Positions 43,639 through 55,484 of a stretch of DNA of 64,000 nt are shown one piece after another; the first letter of the stretch is position 1; each line of letters opens with the position of its first letter. The stretch is from Pseudomonas fuscovaginae SE-1 (GTDB lineage: Bacteria; Pseudomonadota; Gammaproteobacteria; Pseudomonadales; Pseudomonadaceae). The position numbers and the translations under genes were made by a program. Location of the stretch: positions 1-64,000 of the forward strand of contig NZ_AQOH01000345.1 in the NCBI RefSeq assembly GCF_000364705.1. Reading direction: 5' to 3'. Below the pieces are notes generated by a model, which saw nothing but the letters and a program-made list of their open reading frames with translations, did not search any database and was not told where the DNA came from.

Positions 43639-45498
43639 TCAGAAGCGCTTGATCTCAGCCTCGCCTTCCAGTTGCTTGCGATACGCGGCGAAGTCCTGCT
43701 GGCCGATACGCGAAGCGAGGAAGCGACGGTAGGACGCCTTCTCCTGATCGGTCGGCGCAGCACCTTCGTTGACGCCGCTCAGGCGCACGACGACCAGGTT
43801 GCCATCAGCGAGGGTCACGGTGTCGAAGGTCGGCTTGTCCTTGGCCGCAGGCTTTGGCATGCGGAACAGGGCCTGCAGCACCGCAGGGTCGACACCTTCC
43901 TGGCCACGAGTGACCGCTTCCTGGACCTTCCAGGACTGGCCGGCCGGCAGAGCCTTGCCTTCACGCAGGCTGGCGATCAGTTCGTCGGCCTTGACCTTCG
44001 CCGCCGCGGTGGCGTGCTCCTTGGTCAGTTGCTTGCGGATGGCCGCATCGACACTTTCCAACGGCAGTTGCTCCGGCTTGCGGTGCTCCTTCGCGCGCAG
44101 GACGACGACCGTGTCCGGGTCCAGGTCGATGGCGCTGCTGTTGGCGCCTTCATCCAGAACTTCCGGGCTGAACGCGGCGGTCACCACGGCACGGTTGGCC
44201 GCAATGCCTTCGCCGCCTTCACGACCGAACGGCGCGGTGGTCTGCACCTTCAGGTTCAGGTCCTGGGCCGGCTGGGCCAGGTCGGAAGCCTCGAACGACG
44301 AGTCCTCGAGCTGCTTGGTCGCCTCGACGAAACGCTGCTCGACCTGCTGGGCCTTCAGCTCGCGGGTCAGCTTGTCCTTGAGGCTGGCGAAGGTCGGCAC
44401 TTCAGGTGCCTCGACGCCCAGCAGCTTGATCAGGTGGTAGCCGAACTCGCTGCGCACCGGGCCCGATACCTGCCCCTTGTTCAAGGCATACAGCGCCTTC
44501 TCGAAGGCCGGATCGTAGACGTCAGGGCCGGCGAAACCGAGGTCACCGCCATTGTTGGCCGAACCCGGGTCCTGGGAGAACTGCTTGGCCAGGGCCGCGA
44601 AGTCCTCACCCTTGGCCAGGCGCTGCTGGATCTCTTCGATCTTCGCCTTGGCCTGGGCATCGGTGACCTTGTCGTTCACTTCGATGAGGATGTGCGCCGC
44701 CCGGCGCTGTTCAGCCAGGTTCGAGGTTTCCTTGCGGTACAGGGCCTGCAAGTCCTCGTCCTTGACGCTGACCTGGTCGAAGAAGGAAGACTTCTTCAAC
44801 TCCAGGTAGTCCACGACCACCTGATCCGGCGTCATGAACTCCTTGGCATGCTTGTCGTAGTAGGCCTTGACCTCGTCATCGGTCAGCTTGACGGCAGCCG
44901 AGTCGCTCTTGATGGTCAGGGAGGAGAAATCGCGGGTCTGCTTCTCCAAGCGGGCAAAGGCCAGCACCTGGTTGTCAGTCACGAAACCGCTGCCCGCCAG
45001 ACCGGCACGGACCTGCCCAATGAGCATTTCCTGAGCCAGCATCTGGCGGAACTGCATCCGGCTGTAGCCCAGTTGGCGAATCACCTGGTCGAAACGATCG
45101 GAATTGAATTTGCCATCCACCTGGAATTCAGGCGTCAGCAGGATGACCTGGTCCAGTGCCGCGTCGGAGAAGGCGAATTTCGACTTCTCGGCGCCCTGCA
45201 GCAGCAGCTTGCGATCGATCAGCCCCTTGAGAGCCGATTCGCGGAGCATTTTTTCGTCCAGCAGCGATGGGTCGAAATCCTTGCCCAGTTGCTGCATCAG
45301 TTGGCGACGTTGCATGTCGACCGCCTGGCTCAGCTCGTTCTGGGTGATTTCCTCACCATTGACCTTGGCCGCATCCTGACTGGTGGAGGTGGCCCGGAAA
45401 ATGGCATCGAAACCGGTCAGCGCCATCAGTAGAACGATGACCCCGATAATGGTCTTGGCAATCCAGCCTTGTGAATTGTCCCTGATATTTTGCAGCAT
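43639..45498 (-). CDS. ppiD: Peptidyl-prolyl isomerase/periplasmic chaperone PpiD
   Basis: A 619-residue SurA-N/parvulin protein anchored by one N-terminal helix (GWIAKTIIGVIVLLMALTGF). The parvulin domain is at about 265-360 (RRAAHILIEVNDKVTDAQAKAKIEEI to FGYHLIKLLGVE). It helps newly exported proteins leave the SecYEG channel. It is separated from hupB by a tRNA-like element and a terminator. fabI, which lies beside it in P. aeruginosa as I recall, is not here. Confidence 0.95.
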   Translation of the reverse strand: MLQNIRDNSQGWIAKTIIGVIVLLMALTGFDAIFRATSTSQDAAKVNGEEITQNELSQAVDMQRRQLMQQLGKDFDPSLLDEKMLRESALKGLIDRKLLLQGAEKSKFAFSDAALDQVILLTPEFQVDGKFNSDRFDQVIRQLGYSRMQFRQMLAQEMLIGQVRAGLAGSGFVTDNQVLAFARLEKQTRDFSSLTIKSDSAAVKLTDDEVKAYYDKHAKEFMTPDQVVVDYLELKKSSFFDQVSVKDEDLQALYRKETSNLAEQRRAAHILIEVNDKVTDAQAKAKIEEIQQRLAKGEDFAALAKQFSQDPGSANNGGDLGFAGPDVYDPAFEKALYALNKGQVSGPVRSEFGYHLIKLLGVEAPEVPTFASLKDKLTRELKAQQVEQRFVEATKQLEDSSFEASDLAQPAQDLNLKVQTTAPFGREGGEGIAANRAVVTAAFSPEVLDEGANSSAIDLDPDTVVVLRAKEHRKPEQLPLESVDAAIRKQLTKEHATAAAKVKADELIASLREGKALPAGQSWKVQEAVTRGQEGVDPAVLQALFRMPKPAAKDKPTFDTVTLADGNLVVVRLSGVNEGAAPTDQEKASYRRFLASRIGQQDFAAYRKQLEGEAEIKRF

Positions 45499-45568
45499 GC
45501 GTCCCCCAGAAACGGTTGAACTTCAAGAATGGACAACCGTGGAGCGTGGGTAGAGTCCGGATAGAAGA

Positions 45569-45592
45569 AAGGCGCATCCGAGGATGCGCCTT
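45569..45592 (-). terminator. Rho-independent terminator after the tRNA-like element
   Basis: AAGGCGCATCC and its complement form an 11-bp inverted repeat with a minimal loop (CGAG counted as loop gives 10 bp). On the reverse strand it is followed by TTTCTTCTAT. It ends transcription coming from hupB and the tRNA-like element, before ppiD. Confidence 0.75.
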
Positions 45593-45600
45593 CTCGTAAC

Positions 45601-45679
45601 TGGCGGAGCGGACGAGGATCGAACCCCGGTGTGACAGGTCAGCAGCCCTGATGGGCCTGGCCAACCGCTCTACCGCTCC
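45601..45679 (-). ncRNA. tRNA-like element (degenerate tRNA) between hupB and ppiD
   Basis: The 79-nt reverse-strand sequence begins GGAGCGG, ends CCGCTCC-G-CCA and contains GGGGTTCGATCC, so a 7-bp acceptor stem, an encoded CCA and a T-loop are present. The D arm and anticodon arm do not fold normally: CAGG/CCTG enclose an 8-base loop GCTGCTGA, and the T stem has a C-C mismatch. The segment GCTGCTGACCTG is repeated 50 bp away, at 45685-45696 on the plus strand as CAGGTCAGCAGC. A pseudo-tRNA or a tRNA-derived stable RNA are the main options. Confidence 0.5.
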
Positions 45680-45733
45680 GCTGCCAGGTCAGCAGCGAGC
45701 CCGACCTGGTACAGGCAAAGGCGTTGAAGAAAC

Positions 45734-46006
45734 TCAGTTGACCGCTTCTTTCAGTGCCTTACCAGCCTTGAAACCTGGCTTCTTGGCAGCCGGGATTTCC
45801 AGCGTCTTACCGGTCTGTGGGTTACGACCGGTGCGAGCAGGGCGATCGGTAACGGAGAAAGTACCGAAGCCAACCAGTACAACGGAGTCGCCGGCCTTCA
45901 GAGCGCCAGTGACGGATTCGATTACTGCGTCCAGCGCACGGCCAGCAGCGGCTTTCGGGAGATCAGCAGATGCGGCGATAGCATCAATCAGTTCCGACTT
46001 GTTCAC
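45734..46006 (-). CDS. hupB: DNA-binding protein HU-beta
   Basis: A 90-residue HU protein ([56 protein letters not shown]). It starts at GTG 46006, preceded by AGGGGA at about 7 bases; the upstream frame extension is spurious. It binds DNA as a dimer and shapes the nucleoid. Located between lon and ppiD, as in other pseudomonads. Confidence 0.97.
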   Translation of the reverse strand: MNKSELIDAIAASADLPKAAAGRALDAVIESVTGALKAGDSVVLVGFGTFSVTDRPARTGRNPQTGKTLEIPAAKKPGFKAGKALKEAVN

Positions 46007-46155
46007 TCTAAGTCCCCTTATATCTATTGAGTATGTTTCTAAGTTTTTGGTGAAAGCTAAAACAGGTGCTGAATGGCCTACAGCCACTTATAAGAGCCGC
46101 TTTATAACAAGGGCTCTAAAAAGCTGTCAAGGAAGCGCCCCAGGCAAGATCTCTA

Positions 46156-48552
46156 CTAATGGGTACTGATTCTTTCCTTGGAATCCGAATCGCGTTTCTC
46201 GTCCTTCGCGACGATCTCCGGAACCACATCTGGCAAGGGCTCCGGGGCGTATTGCAGCGCAATTTGCAGGACTTCGTCAATCCATTTAACCGGTTTAATC
46301 TGAAGATCCTGCTTAATATTGTCAGGAATTTCCTTCAGATCACGCACATTCTCTTCCGGAATGATCACCGTCTTGATCCCCCCACGATGGGCGGCCAACA
46401 ATTTTTCCTTCAGACCACCGATCGCCAGTACCTGACCACGCAGGGTGATCTCGCCGGTCATGGCGACATCCGCGCGCACAGGAATACCGGTCAGAGCCGA
46501 CACCAGTGCGGTACACATTCCTACACCGGCGCTAGGACCATCTTTCGGCGTGGCGCCTTCCGGCATGTGGATGTGGGTGTCGCGCTTCTCATGGAAGTCC
46601 AGCGGGATACCCAGGCTCTTGGCCCGACTGCGCACCACGGTCTGGGCCGCGGTGATCGACTCGACCATCACGTCGCCCAGGGAACCGGTCTTGATCAGTT
46701 GCCCCTTGCCCGGCACCACTGCCGCCTCGATGGTCAGCAGCTCGCCACCGACCTGGGTCCAGGCCAGGCCGGTCACCTGCCCCACCTGATCCTGCTGCTC
46801 GGCCAGGCCGTAGCGGAACTTGCGCACGCCCAGGAAGTGCTCCAGCAGGTCGGACGTGACCTTCACCGAGAAGCGTTTTTCCACGGCATGCTCCTTGACC
46901 GCCTTGCGGCAGACCTTGGCAATCTGCCGCTCCAGACCGCGTACACCGGCTTCGCGGGTGTAGTAGCGGATAATGTCGCGAATCGCGTCCTCTTCGAACT
47001 CCAGCTCGCCTTTCTTCAGGCCGTTGGCCTGGATCTGCTTGGGCGACAGGTACTTGGTCGCGATGTTGATCTTCTCGTCCTCGGTGTAACCCGGCAGGCG
47101 GATCACTTCCATCCGGTCCAGCAGCGCCGGCGGGATGTTCATCGAGTTGGAGGTGCACAGGAACATCACGTCGGACAGGTCGTAGTCGACTTCCAGGTAA
47201 TGGTCGTTGAAATTGTGGTTCTGCTCGGGATCCAGGACCTCCAGCAGCGCCGAGGCCGGGTCGCCACGCATGTCGCTGCCCATCTTGTCGATTTCATCGA
47301 GCAGGAACAGCGGGTTGCGCACACCCACCTTGGTCATTTTTTGTATCAATCTTCCGGGCATCGAACCGATGTAGGTCCGACGGTGACCGCGGATTTCCGC
47401 TTCGTCGCGTACGCCACCGAGGGCCATGCGGACGAACTTGCGGTTGGTCGCGTTGGCGATCGACTCCGCCAGGGACGTTTTGCCGACCCCCGGAGGACCG
47501 ACCAGGCACAGCACCGGCCCGCGAATCTTCTTCACCCGCTTCTGCACGGCGAGATACTCGAGAATCCGCTCCTTGACCTCCTCCAGGCCGTAGTGGTCGG
47601 CATCGAGGATGTCCTCGGCACGCTTGAGGTCCAGGCGCACCTTGCTCTGGGCCTTCCACGGCACCTGTACCAGCCAGTCGAGGTAGGAACGCACCACGGT
47701 GGCCTCGGCGGACATCGGCGACATCTGCTTGAGCTTGTTCAGCTCGGCCTGGGCCTTGGCCAGAGCGTCCTTGGGCAGGCCGGCGTCATCGATACGCTTC
47801 TTCAGCTCCTCGATTTCGTTGTGGCCCTCATCGCCATCGCCCAGCTCCTTCTGAATGGCCTTCATCTGCTCATTCAGATAGTACTCGCGCTGGCTGCGCT
47901 CCATCTGTTTCTTGACGCGGCCACGGATGCGTTTTTCGACCTGCAGCAGATCGATTTCCGCATCCAGCAGCGCCAGCACGTGCTCGACACGGGCCGGCAG
48001 CTCGATGATTTCGAGGATTTCCTGCTTCTGCTCGATCTTCAGCGCCATGTGCGCGGCCATGGTGTCGACCAGGCGGCTCGGCTCATCGATGCTGTTGAGC
48101 GAGGACAGGACTTCGGCCGGGACCTTCTTGCCCAGTTGCACATACTGTTCGAACTGCGACAGCAGGCTGCGCACGAACACTTCGGATTCACGATCCGGCG
48201 CCTCGGTCTCCTCGATCAGCGCCACTTGCGCACGGCAATGGCCGTCGACTTCGCTGAATTGTTCGACGGTACCGCGCTGCTCGCCCTCGACCAGCACCTT
48301 GACGGTGCCATCAGGCAGCTTGAGCAGTTGCAGCACGGTCGCCACGGTGCCGACCCGATACAGCGCATCTTCGCCCGGGTCATCATCGGCAGGATTACGC
48401 TGGGCCAGCAGCAGGATCTGCTTGTCGCCCGTCATCGCGGCCTCGAGGGCTTCGATAGACTTCTCGCGCCCCACGAACAGCGGGATAACCATGTGCGGAT
48501 ACACCACGACATCACGCAATGGCAGGAGAGGCAATTCGATGGTCGTCTTCAT
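46156..48552 (-). CDS. lon: ATP-dependent protease Lon
   Basis: A 798-residue LonA. The N-domain runs to about 300, the AAA+ module has [15 protein letters not shown] and [13 protein letters not shown], and the protease domain has the Ser-Lys dyad in [19 protein letters not shown] and [21 protein letters not shown]. It degrades misfolded and regulatory proteins. Start ATG 48552 is preceded by GAGG; a longer frame upstream is non-conserved. Confidence 0.98.
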   Translation of the reverse strand: MKTTIELPLLPLRDVVVYPHMVIPLFVGREKSIEALEAAMTGDKQILLLAQRNPADDDPGEDALYRVGTVATVLQLLKLPDGTVKVLVEGEQRGTVEQFSEVDGHCRAQVALIEETEAPDRESEVFVRSLLSQFEQYVQLGKKVPAEVLSSLNSIDEPSRLVDTMAAHMALKIEQKQEILEIIELPARVEHVLALLDAEIDLLQVEKRIRGRVKKQMERSQREYYLNEQMKAIQKELGDGDEGHNEIEELKKRIDDAGLPKDALAKAQAELNKLKQMSPMSAEATVVRSYLDWLVQVPWKAQSKVRLDLKRAEDILDADHYGLEEVKERILEYLAVQKRVKKIRGPVLCLVGPPGVGKTSLAESIANATNRKFVRMALGGVRDEAEIRGHRRTYIGSMPGRLIQKMTKVGVRNPLFLLDEIDKMGSDMRGDPASALLEVLDPEQNHNFNDHYLEVDYDLSDVMFLCTSNSMNIPPALLDRMEVIRLPGYTEDEKINIATKYLSPKQIQANGLKKGELEFEEDAIRDIIRYYTREAGVRGLERQIAKVCRKAVKEHAVEKRFSVKVTSDLLEHFLGVRKFRYGLAEQQDQVGQVTGLAWTQVGGELLTIEAAVVPGKGQLIKTGSLGDVMVESITAAQTVVRSRAKSLGIPLDFHEKRDTHIHMPEGATPKDGPSAGVGMCTALVSALTGIPVRADVAMTGEITLRGQVLAIGGLKEKLLAAHRGGIKTVIIPEENVRDLKEIPDNIKQDLQIKPVKWIDEVLQIALQYAPEPLPDVVPEIVAKDEKRDSDSKERISTH

Positions 48553-48671
48553 GATTTCGCCTCTACGGCGGCCCGGAGGCCGGAAACAGGTGGAAAGTAA
48601 GCTTGGAACCAAGATGGGGGCTGCCCGAAAAAAAAACAAGCGCCCCTCTTCGCAAAAGCCGACGCAAAAGC

Positions 48672-48697
48672 AAAAGGGGGCCCTAAGGCCCCCTTTT
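48672..48697 (-). terminator. Terminator downstream of clpX
   Basis: An 11-bp GC-rich stem (AAAAGGGGGCC with its complement, loop CTAA) followed on the reverse strand by a T-rich run. It sits between clpX and lon and should separate the two transcripts. Confidence 0.8.
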
Positions 48698-48718
48698 TCG
48701 GGTCACGCACATCAGCAC

Positions 48719-50002
<1,284 letters not shown>

Positions 50003-50114
50003 TCGTTCGATCCAAATCCGATAGGCTTGCAACACAAGATGAAGGCTATTGCAGGCTTTTTCAAGCCCGCAGGTGATCGGACCGGCCGACCACCCCTATT
50101 TTGTGCCGCTTATT

Positions 50115-50750
50115 TCACGCGGGGCGCTTTTCGATCACTTCGTCGATCAGGCCGTATTCACGTGCGGCGGTTGCGCTCATGAAGTTGTCACGGTTGGTGT
50201 CGCGCTCGATTTCCTCGAGCGTACGCCCGCTGTGCTTGGCCATCAGCGTATTGAGGCGTTCGCGGATGAACAGGATTTCCTTGGCATGGATTTCGATGTC
50301 CGATGCCTGCCCCTGGAAACCGCCCAGTGGCTGGTGAATCATCACGCGCGAGTTCGGCAGGCAGAAGCGCTTGCCTTCGGCGCCAGCGGTCAGCAGGAAT
50401 GCACCCATGCTGCAGGCCTGGCCGATGCAGGTGGTCGATACGTTCGGCTTGATGAACTGCATGGTGTCGTAGATCGACATGCCCGCGGTTACCGAACCAC
50501 CTGGGGAGTTGATGTACAGATGGATGTCCTTGTCCGGGTTTTCCGCTTCAAGGAACAGCAGTTGCGCACAAATGAGGTTGGCCATGTAGTCTTCTACAGG
50601 ACCCACCAGAAAGATCACTCGCTCCTTGAGCAGACGCGAGTAGATATCATAGGCACGCTCGCCACGAGCAGACTGCTCGACAACCATCGGGACCAGGCCG
50701 CCAGCGGCCTGGATATCAGAGTTCTGCTGAATATAAGAATTACGGAACAT
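50115..50750 (-). CDS. clpP: ATP-dependent Clp protease proteolytic subunit ClpP
   Basis: A 211-residue serine peptidase. Catalytic Ser is in [12 protein letters not shown], His in [11 protein letters not shown], Asp in [10 protein letters not shown]. It forms a tetradecameric chamber with ClpX/ClpA. Start chosen at 50750 ([12 protein letters not shown]), matching known N-termini; earlier in-frame ATGs at 50768 and 50786 are within the intergenic region. Confidence 0.97.
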   Translation of the reverse strand: MFRNSYIQQNSDIQAAGGLVPMVVEQSARGERAYDIYSRLLKERVIFLVGPVEDYMANLICAQLLFLEAENPDKDIHLYINSPGGSVTAGMSIYDTMQFIKPNVSTTCIGQACSMGAFLLTAGAEGKRFCLPNSRVMIHQPLGGFQGQASDIEIHAKEILFIRERLNTLMAKHSGRTLEEIERDTNRDNFMSATAAREYGLIDEVIEKRPA

Positions 50751-50783
50751 GCTCTGCACCCAAATAGTCATGTCTTGAATACG

Positions 50784-50810
50784 CATAAGCCAGCACGAGG
50801 CTGGCTTATG
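50784..50810 (-). promoter_or_regulatory. Intercistronic hairpin between tig and clpP
   Basis: CATAAGCCAG and its complement make a 10-bp stem around a 7-base loop, without a following T-tract. It could pause or attenuate transcription between tig and clpP, or protect an RNA end. Confidence 0.45.
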
Positions 50811-50837
50811 GTGTGTATTTTCCAACGAGTCAGAAAA

Positions 50838-52148
50838 TCAGTCGGCTTTTGGAGCTTCCGCCGGCTTGACTGCTTCTTCGTAGGAGACCGATTTATCGGT
50901 CACTTTCGCCTTCTGCAGAACAGTATCCACAACTTGTTCTTCGAGCACAACCGAACGAACTTCGTTCAGTTGCTGCTCGTTCTTGTAGTACCAGGACACA
51001 ACTTGCTCGGGCTCCTGATAGGCCGACGCCATTTCCTGGATCAGTTCGCGAACGCGATCTTCATCAGGCTTGAGGTCGAACTGCTTGACCACTTCAGCCA
51101 CGATCAGGCCCAGAACGACGCGGCGCTTGGCCTGTTCTTCGAACAGCTCGGCCGGCAGTTGGTCAGGCTTGATGTTGCCGCCGAACTGCTGGACAGCCTG
51201 CACGCGCAGACGGTTGACTTCGTTCACCAGCAGGGCCTTTGGCACTTCGATCGGGTTGGCGGCCAGCAGGCCGTCCATTACCTGGTTCTTGACCTTGGAC
51301 TTGATCGCCTGACGCAGTTCGCGCTCCATGTTCTTGCGAACTTCGGTACGGAAGCCATCCAGGCCGCTTTCCTTGATACCGAACTGGGCGAAGAAGGCTT
51401 CGTTCAGCTCAGGCAGGGTTGGCGCGGAGACACTGTTCACGGTGACGGTGAACTCGGCGACCTTGCCGGCCAGGTCGAGGTTCTGGTAGTCCTCGGGGAA
51501 GGTCAGGTTCAGAACGCGCTCTTCACCCGCCTTGGCGCCGACCAGGCCGTCTTCGAAGCCAGGGATCATGCGGTTGGAACCCAGGACCAGCTGGGTGCCC
51601 TTGGCGGAACCGCCAGCGAACGCTTCGCCGTCGACCTTGCCGACGAAATCGATGTTCAGCTGGTCTTCGTTCTGGGCAGCACGCTCGGCCACTTCGAAAC
51701 GGGTGTTCTGCTTGCGCAGGATTTCCAGCATGTTGTCCAGGTCGGCATCAGCCACTTCGGCGCTCAGGCGCTCGACGGCGATGGAATCGAAACCGGCAAC
51801 GGTGAACTCGGGGAACACTTCGAAGGTGGCGATGTATTCCAGGTCCTTGCCTTTCTCCAGCACTTTCGGCTCGACCGAAGGCTGGCCAGCAGGATTCAGC
51901 TTCTGCTCGACCACTGCTTCATAGAAGGAAGCCTGGATCACGTCACCTACCGCTTCCTGACGGGCATCCGCCTCGTAACGCTGACGGATCACGCTCATTG
52001 GCACCTTGCCAGGGCGGAAGCCTGCAATCTTGGCCTTTTGGGCAGTCTGCTGCAGACGCTTGTTGACCTGGGTCTCGATGCGCTCAGCTGGCACGGTGAT
52101 GCTCATGCGGCGCTCAAGAGCCGATGTATTTTCAACAGAAACTTGCAT
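50838..52148 (-). CDS. tig: Trigger factor
   Basis: A 436-residue ribosome-associated chaperone. The ribosome-binding signature is [16 protein letters not shown]; the FKBP-like PPIase domain is at about 160-245 ([39 protein letters not shown]). The C-terminal arms end in a Pro/Ala/Lys-rich tail. ATG 52148 is preceded by GAGGA. It is upstream of clpPX, the usual order. The 325-bp stretch upstream to tRNA-Leu contains the tig promoter area and the tRNA terminator; I see no gene in it. Confidence 0.98.
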   Translation of the reverse strand: MQVSVENTSALERRMSITVPAERIETQVNKRLQQTAQKAKIAGFRPGKVPMSVIRQRYEADARQEAVGDVIQASFYEAVVEQKLNPAGQPSVEPKVLEKGKDLEYIATFEVFPEFTVAGFDSIAVERLSAEVADADLDNMLEILRKQNTRFEVAERAAQNEDQLNIDFVGKVDGEAFAGGSAKGTQLVLGSNRMIPGFEDGLVGAKAGEERVLNLTFPEDYQNLDLAGKVAEFTVTVNSVSAPTLPELNEAFFAQFGIKESGLDGFRTEVRKNMERELRQAIKSKVKNQVMDGLLAANPIEVPKALLVNEVNRLRVQAVQQFGGNIKPDQLPAELFEEQAKRRVVLGLIVAEVVKQFDLKPDEDRVRELIQEMASAYQEPEQVVSWYYKNEQQLNEVRSVVLEEQVVDTVLQKAKVTDKSVSYEEAVKPAEAPKAD

Positions 52149-52420
52149 GGATATTCCTCGTTGCACAGACGTTAGCCGGCCGTTTCCGACCTCAGAAGCA
52201 AGGGCATGCATTCTAGTGGGTCATACTCAAGAAGTCACCCTGCTGAAAACGAGCAGGAAACAGCCGGTAATTATTCATCGGAACAGGCTGTTGGCATCCT
52301 TTTCCGACAACACGCAATCACTCGTGCCAGAGCCGTCGCCGCCCTTCCTCCCACGGGAAGAAGCAACCGGCCGACGCCCGGGCCGGCAGCCTCGCGGACC
52401 TGCCGAGCGCTGAAACAAAA

Positions 52421-52452
52421 ACGGCGCAGCCCTTATTCAGGTGCTGCGCCGT
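52421..52452 (-). terminator. Terminator of the tRNA operon
   Basis: ACGGCGCAGC (52421-52430) pairs with GCTGCGCCGT (52443-52452) around a 12-base loop; on the reverse strand it is followed by TTTTTGTTTC. It lies just downstream of tRNA-Leu. Confidence 0.8.
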
Positions 52453-52473
52453 CTTTTGTATGTGAAGCCAATC

Positions 52474-52558
52474 TGGTGCGGACGAAGAGACTCGAACTCT
52501 TACGCCTCGCGGCGCTGGAACCTAAATCCAGTGTGTCTACCAATTCCACCACGTCCGC
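52474..52558 (-). tRNA. tRNA-Leu (UAG)
   Basis: An 85-nt class II tRNA with encoded CCA. The reverse strand starts GCGGACGTGGTGGAATTGG; the anticodon stem-loop CTGGA-TTTAGGT-TCCAG gives anticodon TAG. The long variable arm is typical of tRNA-Leu. It is the last tRNA of the three-gene cluster. Confidence 0.95.
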
Positions 52559-52576
52559 GGATCAAACCGTTAAAGC

Positions 52577-52607
52577 AAAGACGCCAGATGATTAATCTGG
52601 CGTCTTT
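52577..52607 (-). other. Perfect 13-bp hairpin between tRNA-Leu and tRNA-His
   Basis: AAAGACGCCAGAT and its complement enclose a 5-base loop. T-runs at the ends on both strands give it a terminator-like appearance, but it lies inside a tRNA cluster, so it may be a processing or partial termination site. Confidence 0.55.
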
Positions 52608-52616
52608 ATTCGAATA

Positions 52617-52692
52617 TGGGGTGGACGATGGGGATCGAACCCACGACAACAGGAGTCACAATCCTGTGCTCTACCAACTGAGCTACGCCCAC
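52617..52692 (-). tRNA. tRNA-His (GUG)
   Basis: A 76-nt tRNA with encoded CCA; anticodon arm CAGGA-TTGTGAC-TCCTG gives anticodon GTG. The base before the acceptor stem (52693) is the G-1 characteristic of tRNA-His. Confidence 0.95.
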
Positions 52693-52725
52693 CATATTGC
52701 GTTACTTGTGCCAAAGCTGCCTGAA

Positions 52726-52802
52726 TGGCGCACCCGGCAGGACTCGAACCTGCGACCATCCGCTTAGAAGGCGGATGCTCTATCCAGCTGAGCTACGGGC
52801 GC
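52726..52802 (-). tRNA. tRNA-Arg (UCU)
   Basis: A 77-nt tRNA with encoded CCA, acceptor GCGCCCG/CGGGTGC; the anticodon loop CTTCTAA reads TCT. It is first in the Arg-His-Leu cluster, so the promoter should lie in the AT-rich 290 bp between it and folD, where I see no gene. Confidence 0.95.
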
Positions 52803-53091
52803 CTTATTAATTTGTACTCTACTATGACTACAAACTAAGAGCTTCAATCTTGCTGAGCCAGACTGTAACATCCGCCTATTCAGCTCGACCTTCTCAACCA
52901 GTGCTAGGCTGTGCCCGACAAGTGCGACGAATGTTATAGACGAGTCGGAAGGTCGTCAACTCTTTTTTGAAAAAAATTTAGAAATATAAAGGAGTTAGGG
53001 GAATAACCAGACCAAGCGCCTTTGCCCTCGCGCCCTGGCGTGCGAGAATGTGCGCTCTTTTTCCACCCCTTTCGATGGTTAATCACGCGTC

Positions 53092-53946
53092 ATGACTGCA
53101 CAACTAATCGACGGCAAGGCGATCGCCGCTCGTCTGCGCCAGCAGATCGCTCAACGTGTCGCCGAGCGTCGCCAGCAGGGTCTGCGTACGCCAGGCCTCG
53201 CAGTGATTCTGGTCGGCAGCGATCCTGCCTCCCAGGTATATGTCTCGCACAAGCGCAAGGACTGCGAAGAGGTCGGCTTCATTTCGCAAGCCTATGACCT
53301 GCCCAGCGAAACCACGCAACAGGCGCTGACCGAGCTGATCGACCGTCTGAATGACGATCCTGGCATCGACGGCATCCTGCTTCAGTTGCCACTGCCCGAG
53401 CACCTGGATGCATCCAGACTGCTGGAACGTATTCGCCCGGACAAGGATGTGGACGGTTTCCACCCTTATAACGTTGGCCGCCTGGCCCAGCGCATCCCGC
53501 TGCTGCGCCCCTGCACCCCGAAAGGCATCATGACCCTGCTGGAAAGCACCGGTGCGGACCTGTACGGCATGAATGCGGTGATTGTCGGCGCATCCAACAT
53601 CGTCGGTCGCCCGATGGCCATGGAACTGCTGCTGGCCGGCTGCACCGTGACCGTGACCCACCGCTTCACCAAGGACCTGGCCGGCCACGTCGGTCGCGCC
53701 GACCTGCTGGTGGTGGCCGCCGGCAAGCCGGGCCTGGTCAAGGGCGAGTGGGTCAAGGAAGGCGCCATCGTCATCGACGTGGGCATCAACCGCCAGGAAG
53801 ACGGCAAGCTGGTGGGCGACGTGGTCTACGAGACCGCCCTGCCCCGCGCCGGCTGGATCACGCCGGTTCCAGGTGGTGTCGGCCCGATGACCCGTGCCTG
53901 CCTGCTGGAAAACACCCTGTATGCGGCCGAGTCGCTGCACGCCTGA
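53092..53946 (+). CDS. folD: Methylenetetrahydrofolate dehydrogenase/cyclohydrolase FolD
   Basis: A 284-residue bifunctional enzyme of one-carbon metabolism. The catalytic lysine is in [25 protein letters not shown], the NADP-binding [18 protein letters not shown], and the C-terminal [18 protein letters not shown] motifs are all present. Single gene, divergent from the tRNA cluster and ended by a terminator. Confidence 0.98.
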   Translation: MTAQLIDGKAIAARLRQQIAQRVAERRQQGLRTPGLAVILVGSDPASQVYVSHKRKDCEEVGFISQAYDLPSETTQQALTELIDRLNDDPGIDGILLQLPLPEHLDASRLLERIRPDKDVDGFHPYNVGRLAQRIPLLRPCTPKGIMTLLESTGADLYGMNAVIVGASNIVGRPMAMELLLAGCTVTVTHRFTKDLAGHVGRADLLVVAAGKPGLVKGEWVKEGAIVIDVGINRQEDGKLVGDVVYETALPRAGWITPVPGGVGPMTRACLLENTLYAAESLHA

Positions 53947-53964
53947 CAGCTGACAACAGTCAAG

Positions 53965-53990
53965 ACAAAGGCACCTTCGGGTGCCTTTGT
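53965..53990 (+). terminator. Terminator of folD
   Basis: An 11-bp stem ACAAAGGCACC with the stable TTCG tetraloop and a TTTGTTGTTTG tail on the plus strand, 18 bp after the folD stop. Confidence 0.88.
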
Positions 53991-54042
53991 TGTTTGTGCC
54001 GCCTGTTCGCGGATGAACCGCAACCCAGAGCCCTAAAAACAA

Positions 54043-54063
54043 AAACCCGCACAAGGCGGGTTT
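54043..54063 (-). terminator. Terminator of cysS
   Basis: An 8-bp stem (AAACCCGC with its complement, loop of 5) followed on the reverse strand by TTTTTGTTTTTAG. It lies 20 bp after the cysS stop. Confidence 0.88.
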
Positions 54064-54083
54064 CTGCTCACTCAGCGCAAGGC

Positions 54084-55466
54084 TCAGTCAGCCAACCGCC
54101 AGGTCGTACCGCCCTTGCCGTCTTCCAGCACCACGCCCATGGCGGTGATCTGGTCGCGGATACGGTCGGACTCGGCCCAGTCCTTGTTGGCCCGCGCCGC
54201 CAGGCGCGCCTGGATCAACGCCTCGACCTGCGCCGCATCGACACGTCCTTCGGCACCGGCCTGCAGGAACTCGTCCGCCTCCAGCTGCAACACACCGAGC
54301 ACATCGGCCAGTTGCTTGAGACGCGCCGCCAGCCCGGCCGCCGCGTCGACATCGATCTCGCGCAGGCGGTTGATCTCGCGCACCATCTCGAACAACACCG
54401 CACAGGCTTCCGGTGTACCGAAGTCGTCGTTCATCGCCTGGGTGAAACGCTCGACGAACGCCTCGCCACCGGCGGGTGCCACGCTCGGCAGGCCCTTCAA
54501 CGCATGGTAGAAACGCTCCAGGGCACCCTTGGCGTCCTTGAGGTTGTCTTCCGAATAGTTGATCGCGCTGCGGTAGTGGCTCGCCACCAACAGGTAACGC
54601 ACGACTTCCGGATGGTACTTGTCGAGCACATCGCGAATGGTGAAGAAGTTGTTCAGGGACTTGGACATCTTCTCGCCATTGATGCGGATCATGCCGCAAT
54701 GCATCCAGGCATTGGCGTAGGTCTTGCCGGTGGCCGCCTCACTCTGGGCGATTTCGTTCTCGTGGTGCGGGAACTCCAGGTCGCTGCCGCCACCATGGAT
54801 ATCGAAGGTTTCGCCCAGGCAGCAGGTCGACATCACCGAGCATTCGATATGCCAGCCCGGACGCCCCGCTCCCCACGGCGACTCCCAGCTCGGCTCGCCC
54901 GGCTTGGCGGCTTTCCACAGGACGAAGTCCAGCGGATCCTGCTTGGACTCGCCGACCTCGATCCGCGCCCCGATGCGCAGGTCTTCGATCTTCTTGCGCG
55001 ACAGCTTGCCGTAGCCCATGAACTTGCCGACGCGGTAGTACACGTCACCGTTGCCCGGTGCGTAAGCGTAGCCCTTGTCGATCAGGGTCTGGATCATCGC
55101 GTGCATGCCGGCGATATGATCGGTGGCCCGCGGCTCCATGTCCGGTTTGCGGATGTTCAGCCGCGCCTCGTCCTCGTGCATCGCCGCGATCATGCGCTCG
55201 GTCAGCGCCTCGAACGACTCGCCGTTCTCGTTGGCCCGATTGATGATCTTGTCGTCGATGTCGGTGATGTTGCGCACATAGGTCAGGTCATAACCGCTGA
55301 AGCGCAGCCAGCGGGTCACCAGATCAAAGGCGACCATGCTGCGACCGTGGCCGAGATGGCAGAAGTCGTACACGGTCATCCCGCAGACGTACATGCGCAC
55401 CTTGTTGCCATCGAGCGGTTTGAAGACTTCTTTGCTCTTGGTGAGCGTGTTGTAGATCGTAAGCAC
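54084..55466 (-). CDS. cysS: Cysteinyl-tRNA synthetase
   Basis: A 460-residue class I synthetase. The HIGH motif appears as HLGHGRS, KMSKS as KMSKSLNNF; zinc ligands include the Cys in [15 protein letters not shown] and the C/H set in [23 protein letters not shown]. It forms an operon with glnS, which lies 18 bp upstream. Confidence 0.97.
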   Translation of the reverse strand: MLTIYNTLTKSKEVFKPLDGNKVRMYVCGMTVYDFCHLGHGRSMVAFDLVTRWLRFSGYDLTYVRNITDIDDKIINRANENGESFEALTERMIAAMHEDEARLNIRKPDMEPRATDHIAGMHAMIQTLIDKGYAYAPGNGDVYYRVGKFMGYGKLSRKKIEDLRIGARIEVGESKQDPLDFVLWKAAKPGEPSWESPWGAGRPGWHIECSVMSTCCLGETFDIHGGGSDLEFPHHENEIAQSEAATGKTYANAWMHCGMIRINGEKMSKSLNNFFTIRDVLDKYHPEVVRYLLVASHYRSAINYSEDNLKDAKGALERFYHALKGLPSVAPAGGEAFVERFTQAMNDDFGTPEACAVLFEMVREINRLREIDVDAAAGLAARLKQLADVLGVLQLEADEFLQAGAEGRVDAAQVEALIQARLAARANKDWAESDRIRDQITAMGVVLEDGKGGTTWRLAD

Positions 55467-55484
55467 GTTAATTCCTTGACTGAA

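Noticed and set aside
45601-45679. Functional tRNA-Ser (GCU) reading of the element near hupB
   Set aside because: A CTGCTGA loop would give anticodon GCT, but the flanking bases do not form an anticodon stem and there is no serine-type long variable arm.
46159-48600. 813-codon plus-strand frame opposite lon
   Set aside because: Mirror frame of lon; no recognisable domain and no ribosome binding site.
50049-52175. 708-codon plus-strand frame opposite clpP and tig
   Set aside because: Crosses two convincing minus-strand genes and their intergenic gap; composition typical of a shadow.
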